DNA from: Gangjinia marincola
GTDB lineage: Bacteria; Bacteroidota; Bacteroidia; Flavobacteriales; Flavobacteriaceae
Direction: 5' to 3'
Assembly: GCF_039523415.1 (NCBI RefSeq)
Contig: NZ_BAAAFG010000002.1
Coordinates: 186,001-250,000 of the forward strand
Length of the DNA stretch: 64,000 nucleotides
In this document: positions 49,577 to 59,103 of the stretch, piece after piece
How the letters are laid out: the number at the start of each line of letters is the position of its first letter
How positions within the stretch are numbered: the stretch's first letter is position 1
Translations under genes and position numbers: made by a program
Notes under the pieces: generated by a model
Databases searched by the model: none
What the model was told of the DNA's origin: nothing
Seen by the model: only the letters and a program-made list of their open reading frames with translations

Positions 49577-50632
49577 ATGGATATTGGCCAACAAATACTC
49601 TTCTTTTTTAGTGCAATCGGCGCCTTTAACGGACTTTTTTTAAGTGCGTATTTTGCATTTTTTATTAAAAATAAAAACCGATCTACTTATTTTCTAGCAG
49701 CACTGTTGTTTGTAGTAAGTGTGCGTGTCACTAAATCTGTCTTCCTCATCTTTTATGAAGGGATATCGACGCATTTTATTCAGGTGGGGCTTTCTGCCTG
49801 TATGCTTATAGGCCCTTTTTTGTACCTCTATGTAAAAGAAGCTACGTCAACCGTAAAACAAAAATCTTATCAATGGTTATGGCACGTGGTACCCGTAATT
49901 ATTGGAATGACGTTGATAGGAATATATTACCCTTATAAAGAACACAGGTATTTATGGATGCGGACTCAATCAGGCTACTTATGTTGGTTTCTATTCGGGC
50001 AGTGGTTTACCTATGTACTTTTATCTTTTATGATGCTAAAATCCGAGTTAAAAAAGCTGATCTTTAAAAGAGTAGAGCTTACCAACAAGCAGGTTTGGCT
50101 AATCACAATAAACACTGGTGTTTTCATAATTTGGCTGGCTTATTTCACCACCAATTATACCTCTTATATTGTAGGTGCGCTCTCATTTTCATTTGTATTG
50201 TACCTAAGTATACTATTTTGGATTCTCAAAAGACGTAAGTCGGATCTTTTCTTTGAAGAACCCCAAAAATATACTTCAAAAAAAATAACCGCATCCGAAG
50301 CCGAAACTATTATTGCACAATTAAATATCATTATGCAAAAGGAAGAATTACATAAAAAACCCGAGATAAAATTGAAACAACTTGCGGAAAAATTGAATAT
50401 TTCTTCGCATTTCCTTTCTCAATTGCTCAACGATAATTTAGGGAAATCTTTTTCACAGTATATCAATACCTGGCGTGTGGAAACCGCTAAGAAATTGATT
50501 CAAAACAACGACCAGTTTACGCTTGAGGCTATCGGTTTTGAAGCGGGATTTAGTTCAAAATCTTCTTTCTATAGTACCTTTAAAAAAGTCACTGGCACCA
50601 CACCTTCATCTTTCAAAAAGCAGATTTCGTAA
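49577..50632 (+). CDS. AraC-type regulator with N-terminal membrane domain
   Basis: A 351-residue protein. The first about 220 residues form six to seven hydrophobic helices. After a charged linker, residues about 240-348 are an AraC helix-turn-helix domain (KLKQLAEKLNISSHFLSQLL, then FTLEAIGFEAGFSSKSSFYSTFKK and GTTPSSFK). This membrane-sensor plus AraC layout is common in Flavobacteriia. It follows GH3 by 18 bp and precedes the DJ-1-like gene. The signal is unknown; the downstream accessory genes are possible targets. Confidence 0.9.
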   Translation: MDIGQQILFFFSAIGAFNGLFLSAYFAFFIKNKNRSTYFLAALLFVVSVRVTKSVFLIFYEGISTHFIQVGLSACMLIGPFLYLYVKEATSTVKQKSYQWLWHVVPVIIGMTLIGIYYPYKEHRYLWMRTQSGYLCWFLFGQWFTYVLLSFMMLKSELKKLIFKRVELTNKQVWLITINTGVFIIWLAYFTTNYTSYIVGALSFSFVLYLSILFWILKRRKSDLFFEEPQKYTSKKITASEAETIIAQLNIIMQKEELHKKPEIKLKQLAEKLNISSHFLSQLLNDNLGKSFSQYINTWRVETAKKLIQNNDQFTLEAIGFEAGFSSKSSFYSTFKKVTGTTPSSFKKQIS

Positions 50633-50738
50633 GGATTTTTAGTCCAAAATTATAATCTTGCACCTTTCTGATAGTAAATAGGAATGGATTTTTATTTTGT
50701 TTTCTGAGTTTTGGTAATGGATTCAAAAACACCGAAAA

Positions 50739-51524
50739 ATGAAATTCAACATCCTAGCTTTTTTACTTTGTTTTGTTTCAGGATTATCAGCGCAAACTCC
50801 TTCAGAAAAAAATGGTCATAATAAGATCCTTTTTATAATGTCCAACGCTAAAACCTATGGCGATTCAGATATTGAAACCGGAACCAGTTTTGCCGAAATC
50901 GTCTATGCATATGATGTCTTTGTCAAAAATGATTACAGAGTCGATTTTTTAACACCTAATGGTGGAAAGATTCATTTGGGGCATTACTACAAGGCAAAAG
51001 ACACGCTTCAATATCGGTATTATAACGATGTCAAATTCATGACGCGCCTTAATTCAACCTTGAAACCTACGGAAGTTATAGCTTCTAATTACGATGCTGT
51101 CTATTATGTGGGTGGCGGAGCGGCGATGTACAACGTTCCTGTAAACAAGGCTATTCAAAATATCACGATGACTGTTTATGAAAAACAAAATGGCGTCATC
51201 TCAGCAGTATGTCATGGTACAGCAGGAATTGTAAGCCTGAAAACTCAAGATGGAAACTACTTAGTCAAAGGAAAGAAAATAAACGGTTTTCCAGATGCCT
51301 TTGAGAAAAAAGACAGACCGTATTATCAATATTTTCCGTTTTCGATTGAAGAAAAAATCAATGAACACGATGGCTTCTTTACCTATTCAGCTGATGGTTG
51401 GGATGGTTATGCCATTGCAGATGGTAGGGTAATTACGGGACAGGATCCCACGGCTTCTGCTAGAGTGGCGGAATTAGTTGTAGCGAAACTTAAAGAGCAA
51501 TCAAATCAATCTACAAACAAATAA
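50739..51524 (+). CDS. Exported DJ-1/PfpI-type glutamine amidotransferase-like protein
   Basis: A 261-residue protein with signal peptide (end near SGLSAQ, 18-20). The fold is DJ-1/PfpI: VDFLTPNGG, YDAVYYVGGGAAM, nucleophile Cys in SAVCHGTAG, and a C-terminal VITGQDPTASARVAELV block as in Hsp31-like chaperone/glyoxalase or protease-like members. Enzymatic activity cannot be told from sequence. It starts a run of short-spaced genes with the NTF2-like gene (1 bp) and a serine hydrolase. Confidence 0.88.
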   Translation: MKFNILAFLLCFVSGLSAQTPSEKNGHNKILFIMSNAKTYGDSDIETGTSFAEIVYAYDVFVKNDYRVDFLTPNGGKIHLGHYYKAKDTLQYRYYNDVKFMTRLNSTLKPTEVIASNYDAVYYVGGGAAMYNVPVNKAIQNITMTVYEKQNGVISAVCHGTAGIVSLKTQDGNYLVKGKKINGFPDAFEKKDRPYYQYFPFSIEEKINEHDGFFTYSADGWDGYAIADGRVITGQDPTASARVAELVVAKLKEQSNQSTNK

Positions 51525-51525
51525 A

Positions 51526-51957
51526 ATGAGACTTTCACTAATTACAATTACCTTGTTATTTTTTTCATCTATTTCTTTTGGACAAACGATCGAAAGTGAT
51601 TCCGAAATTGAACAAATCTCAAAAACACTAATGCTATACATCGACGGTACAGCCAATGGCCAACTGGAAAAACTCAAAGAAGCCTTTCATCCCGACTTTA
51701 ATTTGTATTCAGTCACTCAAGAAGATAGTTTGCGCATCTGGAAAGGTTCGGACTATACTTCAAAGATTAAAAAGGGTCAAAAATCCAATAGAGTTGGACG
51801 AATAATTTCCATCGACTTTGACCAGAATGTAGCCACCGCAAAAGCCGAAATCATCATCCCGGAACGTAGAGTATTTACCGATTTTTTTTTACTTGTAAAA
51901 TATCTCGGGAAATGGAAGATCGTGCATAAGAGTTATACGTATAAATCGATGCAATAA
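51526..51957 (+). CDS. Exported NTF2-like (lumazine-binding type) protein
   Basis: A 143-residue protein with signal peptide (end SISFGQ, about 20). The rest fits the NTF2/SnoaL or 'putative lumazine-binding' fold: TLMLYIDGTANGQLEKLKEAF near the start, then FNLYSVTQEDSLRIW, ATAKAEIIIPE and a final KWKIVHKSYTY. These conical folds bind small molecules or act as accessory domains. It starts 1 bp after the DJ-1-like stop and precedes a serine hydrolase by 8 bp. Confidence 0.82.
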   Translation: MRLSLITITLLFFSSISFGQTIESDSEIEQISKTLMLYIDGTANGQLEKLKEAFHPDFNLYSVTQEDSLRIWKGSDYTSKIKKGQKSNRVGRIISIDFDQNVATAKAEIIIPERRVFTDFFLLVKYLGKWKIVHKSYTYKSMQ

Positions 51958-51965
51958 AAGTTAAA

Positions 51966-53012
51966 ATGATCAATTCAATATTAAAACTGCTATTAACAAC
52001 AGTTATATTAACCGTTTTCAGCTGTAAAAACTACCAATCCCTTGATGCCTACCTCGAAGAAATGCATCAAAACGGAAAATTGAACGGCAATATATTGGTC
52101 GTGAAAAATGATTCTATAATCATCAATAGTTCATTTGGATATATCGATGGGAGTAAAAACAGCGAGTTAACACCAGATTATAGATTCAACATAGGCTCTA
52201 TTTATAAAGAATTTCCTGCGGTTGCCATTATGCAACTTCAAGAACAAGGAAAATTACAGCTTAGTCATTCGCTCAACACTTACATTAAAGAATTGCCAAA
52301 GTGGTCAGAAGAAATTACAATTTTGCATTTATTACAATACACCAGCGGACTGCCGAAAGTAGATTGGAATAAATACTTTGAAAATGATATCAAGCTTACA
52401 GATGACAAAATTTGGAAAGACCTTTTAAATGTCGGCGCACTTCAGTTTGAACCTGGCACAGATTACATCTACACCAACTATAGCCCAATACTACTGATGA
52501 AAATAGTTGAGCGGATTAGCGGTTTGTCTTTTAAAGACTTTGCAAACAGACATTTGTTTATACCTTCAGAAATGAAATCTATAGTTTTAAAAAACAACTT
52601 TCCGTATGAAAATAAGGACTTGATGGCTATACCTTTTGATGAGAATTTTAAAGAAGACGCGTACAGGATGTCAACGAAAAATCTTTTGTTCTTAGCATCG
52701 ACAAAGGATTTATATCAATGGCTTAAAACACTTCATCAAGGTAAAATTATAAACAGGAATTCTCTGAAAAAGCTATCAGAAGAGTATGATGGATTTGGAA
52801 ATATATCGGCGCCTATCGGTTATTGTGAGTGGCAAGATGACCAGGTCATAGAACATTCGCACCATGGGTCAAGTGTCAATTACGAAGGCATTGTTCGGTA
52901 TTTCCCAGATGAGGATTTATACATCGTTGTGCTTACCAATCAAAAGCACGGTAATGTTAGAGAGATTTCAGATGAACTTAGGACAATTGTCAATAAAAAG
53001 ACTAATAGATGA
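51966..53012 (+). CDS. Serine hydrolase lipoprotein, beta-lactamase/PBP fold (1 of 3)
   Basis: A 348-residue lipoprotein (lipobox VFSC, Cys20) of the class C beta-lactamase/PBP-like fold. SxxK is Ser78-Ile-Tyr-Lys81 (GSIYKEF), YxN is Tyr169-Thr-Asn171, and a His-rich HSHHGSS segment replaces the usual KTG or HTG near the C-terminus. Such proteins act as esterases, peptidases or autolysin-like enzymes rather than antibiotic-resistance determinants. It is less similar to the next two than they are to each other. Confidence 0.88.
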   Translation: MINSILKLLLTTVILTVFSCKNYQSLDAYLEEMHQNGKLNGNILVVKNDSIIINSSFGYIDGSKNSELTPDYRFNIGSIYKEFPAVAIMQLQEQGKLQLSHSLNTYIKELPKWSEEITILHLLQYTSGLPKVDWNKYFENDIKLTDDKIWKDLLNVGALQFEPGTDYIYTNYSPILLMKIVERISGLSFKDFANRHLFIPSEMKSIVLKNNFPYENKDLMAIPFDENFKEDAYRMSTKNLLFLASTKDLYQWLKTLHQGKIINRNSLKKLSEEYDGFGNISAPIGYCEWQDDQVIEHSHHGSSVNYEGIVRYFPDEDLYIVVLTNQKHGNVREISDELRTIVNKKTNR

Positions 53013-53069
53013 AACCAACTCTATTTTTCGTAAATGCTGTTTATATAATCGTTTCCTTAAAATACTAAA

Positions 53070-54179
53070 ATGAAAAAAGTCTTTCAGATCTCACTTATAA
53101 TCATATCTCTTATAAGTTTTAGTTGTGGCGAAAAAAAGAATAAGCCGAATACACCCAAAGAAAATCGAGTAGTTGACAACTATTCTGCAAAAATTGATAG
53201 TTTAATACAAACCACCAACCCAAGAAAGTTCAATGGTGTTATTTTAATAACCCAGAAAGGTGAAATTAAGTATTCCAAAGCCCACGTTTATTCAGATTTT
53301 GAAAATAAGACACCCATTTCTTTAAGTGATAATTTCCGTATTCAATCGAACAGTAAGCAAATAACTGCAGTTTTGATTTTAAAAGAATTCGAAAAGGGAA
53401 ATATAAATCTTCACACCTCCATAAAACAATATTTACCAGGCTTAAAGGCAACTTGGGCTAATGCTGTCACGGTACATCAGCTGCTGAATATGTCTTCAGG
53501 AATTTCAAGTATCGAGGATCCGTTACTTTTTGAGCCTGGAACAGATTTTTATTATAGTAATCCTGCATACGGACTTTTGGGGAAGATCATTAAGAATGTT
53601 ACTGGTAGTGAATATGTTGAGATCGCAAATGAATTATTTAAGGAATTAGGAATGAATCGTACGTACTGTTATGAACTAGGAATGATTAATAATGAATTAA
53701 TAAATGGATATGGAAACGACAATGAAACAAAAAAATTTATGGTAAAGGACATAGATAAGAATTTGTCACCCCTACCTAATCCTAAAGAATCTTGGAAAAA
53801 CTTTATTCCTGCTGGCGGTATTATTTCAAACTTAAATGATCTGAGAATATGGGACGAACACTTGCATAAAGGGGATTTGTTAAAACCAGAAACATACAAA
53901 TTAATGATAAGTAGCGATGATAGAAGAACAGACTATTTTAAAGCGTATGGTGAAGAGAAAATAGGTTATGGCTACGGGGTATGCATTAGTAACGAACCTT
54001 TATTAAATATAGGGCACCCTGGAAAAGGTCTTGGTTTTGGTTCTTACAAATTCTATGTCCCTGACACAGATTTGAGCGTAATCGTTTTGCAAAATCTATT
54101 TTATGATGATAGTGAGATCTTCTTTCATTTTGAAAAAGAGATAAGAAAGATAGTGTTGAATAGTAGCTTGGTGAAATAA
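53070..54179 (+). CDS. Serine hydrolase lipoprotein, beta-lactamase/PBP fold (2 of 3)
   Basis: A 369-residue lipoprotein (lipobox SFSC, Cys19). The catalytic Ser93-Asn-Ser-Lys96 (SNSKQ), Tyr162-Ser-Asn164 and a late HPGKGLGFG box are all present. It follows gene 1 by 57 bp and is a clear tandem duplicate of gene 3: both start CGEKKNKPNT or CSEKKNKPNT after the signal, share INLHTSIKQYLPG/IDLQKPISEYLPD and end in NSSLVK. Function unknown. Confidence 0.88.
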   Translation: MKKVFQISLIIISLISFSCGEKKNKPNTPKENRVVDNYSAKIDSLIQTTNPRKFNGVILITQKGEIKYSKAHVYSDFENKTPISLSDNFRIQSNSKQITAVLILKEFEKGNINLHTSIKQYLPGLKATWANAVTVHQLLNMSSGISSIEDPLLFEPGTDFYYSNPAYGLLGKIIKNVTGSEYVEIANELFKELGMNRTYCYELGMINNELINGYGNDNETKKFMVKDIDKNLSPLPNPKESWKNFIPAGGIISNLNDLRIWDEHLHKGDLLKPETYKLMISSDDRRTDYFKAYGEEKIGYGYGVCISNEPLLNIGHPGKGLGFGSYKFYVPDTDLSVIVLQNLFYDDSEIFFHFEKEIRKIVLNSSLVK

Positions 54180-54207
54180 TTAAAAACTTATTTGTATAAA
54201 CACTACA

Positions 54208-55298
54208 ATGAAAAAAATCTTTCAAATCTTACTTTTATTTATCCTACTCCCTATTACTGGTTGTAGCGAGAAAAAGAATAAGCCGAATACACTAAAGGAA
54301 GATCAAACTATTGATGATTACTCTGCTAGAATCGACAGTTTGATACAAACCAAAGAACCTCATTTCTTTAACGGTGTTATCCTCATTACCAAAGACGATG
54401 AAGTCGTTTATAAAAAGGAATATGGCTATTCAGATTTTGAAACTAAAAAACCGATATCGTTAGATGATAAATTCAGAATATGGTCTAATAGTAAACAAAT
54501 AACAGCAGTACTAATTCTTAGGGAAGTTGAGAAAGGAACTATCGATTTACAAAAACCCATTAGTGAATATTTACCTGATTTTGACCAATCTTGGGCAAAT
54601 ACTGTAACGGTTCATCACCTTTTAAATATGTCCTCTGGAATAACAGATATCGATCAACCTTTAGCCTTTGAACCGGGAACGGACTTTTACTATAGTAATC
54701 CGGCGTATGGTCTTTTAGGTAAGATTATCGAGAAAGTCACAAATAGAAAATTTGCAGCAATGGCTAATTCACTTTTTGCTCAATTAGGAATGGAAAATAG
54801 TTACGCTTTTGAATACGGTCATACTGATGCTGAGTTGATCGATGGTTACTGGATTTTTGAAGATGATTTTAGAATTGCCACCTTTGAAGAGTATGAATAC
54901 ACTAAAGAATCCTGGCAAGAAATGCTTCCAGCTGGCGGAATGGTTTCTAACGCCTATGATTTGAGTCTCTGGGACAAAAAACTGCACAATGATGATATTC
55001 TAGAAAATGAAACCTATAAACTTATGACTACCTCTGATATTATTGATACACATCATATTGACAGCAATGTGAAGTATGGTTATGGAGTTAATTTATGTGA
55101 AAATACGCCCATAAAATACATTGGTCATCGCGGTAGGAGAATGGGTTTTGTTAATTTTAAATTCTACGTCCCGGAGAAAAAATGAGCATAATTATAGTAG
55201 AGAATGTGTATCACGACCACGAAGACCCAAGCGTGGTGTACCATTTTGAAACAGGAATACGAGATATTGTGATAAATAGTAGTTTAGTGAAGGAATAG
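54208..55298 (+). pseudogene. Serine hydrolase lipoprotein (3 of 3), frameshifted near the C-terminus
   Basis: The open frame stops at 55185 after 325 residues (FKFYVPEKK). The paralogous C-terminus continues in the next frame: a missing A in the six-A run at 55177-55182 would restore MSIIIVENVYHDHEDPS, then VYHFETGIRDIVINSSLVKE, ending at 55296-55298 (about 363 residues, close to the 369 of paralogue 2). Lipobox ITGC (Cys19), Ser93...Lys96 and YYSN are intact. It is either a recent pseudogene or a homopolymer sequencing error. Confidence 0.82.
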
Positions 55299-55308
55299 TA
55301 ATTACAAA

Positions 55309-56595
55309 CTATAAGACCTTTGCAACCTGTCCCACAGCATCAATAGTTTTATCCAGATCCCGATAAGAAAGTGCATCGGTCAAAAACCAACTTTCAAATG
55401 CACTAGGAGCAATGTAAATTCCTTCATTCAACATACCATGAAAGAATTTGTTGAACGTATCATTATTCCCGGCAGCTGCAGTTTTAAAGTCGATAACCTC
55501 ATCTTTAGCAAAATGTACAGAAATCATCGAACCTAATCGATTGATGGAGTGTGTAACGCCATGTTGGGTGAGCACCTTAGCTAAACCTTCATGTAGATAA
55601 GCCGTTTTTTCTGCCAGACTTAAAAATACTTTTGAATGCGTATTTAAATGTGTTAGCATGGTTAATCCTGCTGCCATTGCTAACGGGTTACCGCTAAGCG
55701 TACCTGCCTGATATACGGGTCCTACCGGAGCCAAATAATCCATAATTTTACTGTTGGCGGCAAATGCCCCAACCGGTAAGCCACCACCTATTACTTTTCC
55801 GAAGGTGACTATATCTGCTGTTACTCCTTTAAGCTCCTGTACACCACCTTTTGCCAGTCTAAAACCGGTCATCACTTCATCAAAAATGAGAAGAATATTA
55901 TGATCATCACAGAGTTGCCTTAATCCTTCTAAAAAACCTTCGGCCGGCGGAATACACCCCATATTACCTGCGACAGGTTCAAGAATAATGGCTGCTATTT
56001 CGCCTGGATTTGCTTCAATTAGACGCTTCACATCAGCCAGGTTATTGTAATCTGCCAATAAGGTGTCTTTGGCGGTTCCCTGGGTTACACCAGGACTGTT
56101 TGGAGAACCAAAGGTTACTGCTCCACTGCCTGCCTGAATCAAAAATGAATCACTATGACCGTGATAACAGCCTGCAAATTTGATGATCTTATCCTTACCT
56201 GTATAACCGCGTGCTAATCGTATCGCGCTCATGCACGCTTCTGTACCACTGTTGACAAATCGTATTTTTTCAATACCAGGAACCATGCTAACAGCTAATG
56301 AAGCAATTTCTGTCTCTATGGCGGTTGGCATTCCAAAAGAAGTGCCTTTTTCAGCTTTCTCTTGTACCGCTTTTACCACAGGGTCAAAGGCGTGACCCAG
56401 AATCATAGGACCCCATGAGTTGATGTAGTCGATGAGTGTTGTGCCATCTTCAGTATATAAATAGGCTCCCTTAGCACGTTCTACAAATACAGGATCTCCT
56501 CCAACGGCTTTAAATGCACGTACGGGAGAATTCACTCCGCCTGGGATTACTTTTTGCGCTTCACTAAATAAAGCGCTACTACGCTGATATATCAT
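55309..56595 (-). CDS. hemL: Glutamate-1-semialdehyde 2,1-aminomutase
   Basis: A 428-residue PLP enzyme converting glutamate-1-semialdehyde to 5-aminolevulinate, the haem precursor. Motifs: GGVNSPVRAF, FVNSGTEACMSAIRLARG, FDEVMTGFR and the Schiff-base lysine in TFGKVIGGGLPVGAF (about residue 266). Length is standard. It starts 3 bp after the glucosaminidase stop and is the last gene of a minus-strand operon; convergent with the frameshifted serine hydrolase, 11 bp away. Confidence 0.96.
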   Translation of the reverse strand: MIYQRSSALFSEAQKVIPGGVNSPVRAFKAVGGDPVFVERAKGAYLYTEDGTTLIDYINSWGPMILGHAFDPVVKAVQEKAEKGTSFGMPTAIETEIASLAVSMVPGIEKIRFVNSGTEACMSAIRLARGYTGKDKIIKFAGCYHGHSDSFLIQAGSGAVTFGSPNSPGVTQGTAKDTLLADYNNLADVKRLIEANPGEIAAIILEPVAGNMGCIPPAEGFLEGLRQLCDDHNILLIFDEVMTGFRLAKGGVQELKGVTADIVTFGKVIGGGLPVGAFAANSKIMDYLAPVGPVYQAGTLSGNPLAMAAGLTMLTHLNTHSKVFLSLAEKTAYLHEGLAKVLTQHGVTHSINRLGSMISVHFAKDEVIDFKTAAAGNNDTFNKFFHGMLNEGIYIAPSAFESWFLTDALSYRDLDKTIDAVGQVAKVL

Positions 56596-56598
56596 GGA

Positions 56599-57447
56599 TT
56601 ATTGAGCTTCTTTTACAAATAACATTTGACCAATGGCCAGACTATTTGAGGTCAATTGGTTCAATCGTTTAAGTTCTTCAACTTTGAGACCAAATTTTCT
56701 GGAAATACTATAGAGCGTATCTCCCTTTTTAACCTCGTATTGTTCACTTTCTAAATCAGCAACAGTATTCCCTGATTCTCGTTTGCTTTTGGAAACACTC
56801 TTGCCTAATACCTTTGCATCATACTGATCTAGTTGATAGCGTTCAATCAAGCTGATCAATTTTTGAGGATATTTTGGATCTGTGGCATAACCTGCCTTTT
56901 TGAGGCCCTTTGCCCAACTTTTATAGTCGTCTGCCTCCAGCTGAAATAAGGGCGCATAGCGCTTAGCATAGTATAAAAATATAGAGTGGTCCCTAAAAGA
57001 AAATTTTGGATCTGTGTATTTTCTAAAACACTCCTGCTCTTTATCATCATCATGATAAACGCGAGCACCTTTCCAATCCTTACACTTTATGCCAAAGTGA
57101 TTGTTCGCTTTTCGACTTAAATCGCCAATTCCTGCACCAGATTCTAAAATACCTTGTGCTAAGGTTATACTTGCGGGGATATCGTATAATTCCATTTCAG
57201 ATATTGCCGCTTGAGCGTAATCATCTATGTAATTTTTAATGATCTCTGAATATGGCCTGTCAATTAGACTTGAGGCATCAGTTTTTTTCTCTTTCTTACT
57301 TAGCCCGATAGTTTTAGTACGTTGCTGAACTGTCGTTGTTTTAGTTTTTGTGTCACTCGTTGTAGAAGTAGTGGTATTTTTCTTTGCACCACAAGAGATG
57401 ATGGTCATCGCCAATAAAATGGCAATAATCATTTTAAAATTATTCAT
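56599..57447 (-). CDS. Lipoprotein N-acetylglucosaminidase with LysM
   Basis: A 282-residue lipoprotein (lipobox IISC, Cys19). A Thr-rich linker (about 24-45) leads to a glucosaminidase domain (about 68-210) with the likely catalytic Glu102 in ITLAQGILESGAG and NHFGIKC. A single LysM domain (about 235-278: YEVKKGDTLYSISRKFGL) ends the protein. It should cleave peptidoglycan glycan strands at the envelope. It overlaps the upstream deaminase-like gene by 8 bp. Confidence 0.9.
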   Translation of the reverse strand: MNNFKMIIAILLAMTIISCGAKKNTTTSTTSDTKTKTTTVQQRTKTIGLSKKEKKTDASSLIDRPYSEIIKNYIDDYAQAAISEMELYDIPASITLAQGILESGAGIGDLSRKANNHFGIKCKDWKGARVYHDDDKEQECFRKYTDPKFSFRDHSIFLYYAKRYAPLFQLEADDYKSWAKGLKKAGYATDPKYPQKLISLIERYQLDQYDAKVLGKSVSKSKRESGNTVADLESEQYEVKKGDTLYSISRKFGLKVEELKRLNQLTSNSLAIGQMLFVKEAQ

Positions 57448-58378
57448 AGTTTGTATTAATTAATGTTCGCCCCCCAGCTTTCAATCGTGTGTTGATTGAA
57501 TGTATTCCCTGGATACCGCCAGTATGAATAGCCAGTATCTTAGAATGTGGTGCAAAATACTCATTTTTAATCAAATCAATGATCCCATAGAGCATTTTTC
57601 CTGTATAGATCGGATCAAGAAGAATGCCGTAATCACGTTTAAAATCATTTATAAAATCTACTAGCTTGACGGGTACTTTTGCATATCCTCCAAAGTGGTA
57701 TGATGTCATTAATTTCCATCGTTTTGAATGAGTGAATTTTTCTATTTCCCGTTGAAGAAAATCCCCTTTCAAGGCAGAAAAAGCTAGTACCTGTTGATGT
57801 TTTTGTGCTGAATTAATAATGCCTGCAACAGTACCTCCTGTTCCCGAAGCACAAGTGACATAATCGAAGATATAGTCCTCTTTAGTCAATATTTCTTCAC
57901 AACCTTTAATCGCTAGTGCGTTTGTACCACCCTCTGGCAGAATATAGGCATTGGGATATTTTGCATTGATATTGTCTAAAAATTCCTGGGTTTCTTTGCC
58001 CCTATACGCGGCTCTTGAAATAAACCTAAGTTCCATCCCATTTTCATGTGCTTGCTTTAGGGTATGGTTATTTTGAAATGTCTTTGCGATATTATTACCC
58101 AGCTCTTCACCTCTGATTATACCTACGCTCTTAAAACCACAGCGCTTAGCAGCTTCGGCCGTTGCAGCAATATGATTTGAAAATGCTCCGCCAAAGGTAA
58201 GTAAGGTGCTGAAATTTTTTTCTTCGGCGTAAGCCAGATTATAATTTAATTTCCGCAGTTTATTGCCAGAAACCGTGGGATGAATTAAATCTTCTCGCTT
58301 GATATACAGCGAAACATGATTTTTTTTATCGGTATAAATAAATTGATTTAAAGGTTCCTGCTTATAAGGAATCTTCAT
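57440..58378 (-). CDS. ACC deaminase/D-cysteine desulfhydrase family PLP enzyme
   Basis: A 312-residue fold-type II PLP enzyme. Schiff-base Lys40 lies in VSGNKLRKL; FGGAFSNHIAATA and the phosphate loop CASGTGGTVAGI follow. The family includes 1-aminocyclopropane-1-carboxylate deaminases and D-cysteine desulfhydrases; sequence alone does not decide. In bacteria that make no ACC, D-cysteine lyase activity is likelier. It overlaps both neighbours (8 bp and 17 bp), so the operon is tightly coupled. Confidence 0.88.
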   Translation of the reverse strand: MKIPYKQEPLNQFIYTDKKNHVSLYIKREDLIHPTVSGNKLRKLNYNLAYAEEKNFSTLLTFGGAFSNHIAATAEAAKRCGFKSVGIIRGEELGNNIAKTFQNNHTLKQAHENGMELRFISRAAYRGKETQEFLDNINAKYPNAYILPEGGTNALAIKGCEEILTKEDYIFDYVTCASGTGGTVAGIINSAQKHQQVLAFSALKGDFLQREIEKFTHSKRWKLMTSYHFGGYAKVPVKLVDFINDFKRDYGILLDPIYTGKMLYGIIDLIKNEYFAPHSKILAIHTGGIQGIHSINTRLKAGGRTLINTNYE

Positions 58379-58706
58379 GCCACAGGTATTGAATATGTGC
58401 CCAAAATGATCTGTTCTCTAAATAGCTTAAATCCCATTCTTTAGCATAGGCCTCACGCTCAAAGGATATGTTACGATAGGCTTTGTAGAAATCTCTGAAT
58501 TGAATTAGTCTAAAAATATACTCCATAAAATATAGGAGATAAAAAGGTACAATGAATAACTCAAGCTGTTGTCTAAGATGAATATATTCATGATTCATAA
58601 ACCTGCGGTCTTGTGCCAGCTCTTTTCGCTTTAAAATGATAAACGGCCATAAGGTTACACCTGCAAAGCGTCTACCAATCAGATATTTATTAGTAATCAC
58701 GAACAT
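58362..58706 (-). CDS. Small HExxH-containing membrane-associated protein
   Basis: A 114-residue protein with a zinc-metalloprotease-like HEYIH at residues 39-43, followed by a hydrophobic helix (about 51-70: LFIVPFYLLYFMEYIFRLI) and a C-terminal region with FEREAYAKEW, whose Glu could be a third zinc ligand. Short HExxH proteins with this layout are found next to unrelated genes in Flavobacteriia; function unknown. It overlaps the deaminase-like gene by 17 bp and is the first gene of the operon. Confidence 0.75.
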   Translation of the reverse strand: MFVITNKYLIGRRFAGVTLWPFIILKRKELAQDRRFMNHEYIHLRQQLELFIVPFYLLYFMEYIFRLIQFRDFYKAYRNISFEREAYAKEWDLSYLENRSFWAHIQYLWHEDSL

Positions 58707-58750
58707 GGTACAAAGATAAGTATTAAAGGTTTTTAATGTATTTTTGACGC

Positions 58751-58909
58751 ATGAGTTTTTTCAAGAAAAAAATTCCGCTAGAAAAAGGTGACTATTACCT
58801 CACCCCAGAGGGATACAAATGTTTTACAGAGCAGTACCACCTAAAGCGTGGATATTGTTGTGAAAGCGGCTGTAGACATTGTCCTTACGGCTACGACAAA
58901 AATCGATAA
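58751..58909 (+). CDS. DUF5522-type Cys-rich small protein
   Basis: A 52-residue protein: MSFFKKKIPLEKGDYYLTPE followed by a cysteine cluster GYCCESGCRHCPYGYDKNR. The C-terminal CC...C..C pattern suggests metal or Fe-S binding. It matches the DUF5522 pattern (YYL...YCC..GCRHCPYGY) frequent in Bacteroidota. It is divergent from the HExxH gene, with starts 45 bp apart. Function unknown. Confidence 0.82.
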   Translation: MSFFKKKIPLEKGDYYLTPEGYKCFTEQYHLKRGYCCESGCRHCPYGYDKNR

Positions 58910-59103
58910 ACTACCTTTATTAAAATCTTTATCTTGAGGTAGGTTATTATCAATTAATTTTCCTTAAACTTCTTTTAAATTAGTGTTCCTTTTTACTTGT
59001 ATCCAATATCTTAGTAATGGATTTACAAGTCTATTGGCATATTTCTTGATGAAGTAAATTGTAAATGTACCCGAAGGCTATAATCTATTAAATACGTAAC
59101 GCA

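Noticed and set aside
51966..55298. Beta-lactamase resistance genes
   Set aside because: Same fold, but the third motif is HSHHG or HPG/HRG instead of KTG, and all three are lipoproteins in an accessory block, typical of general serine hydrolases.
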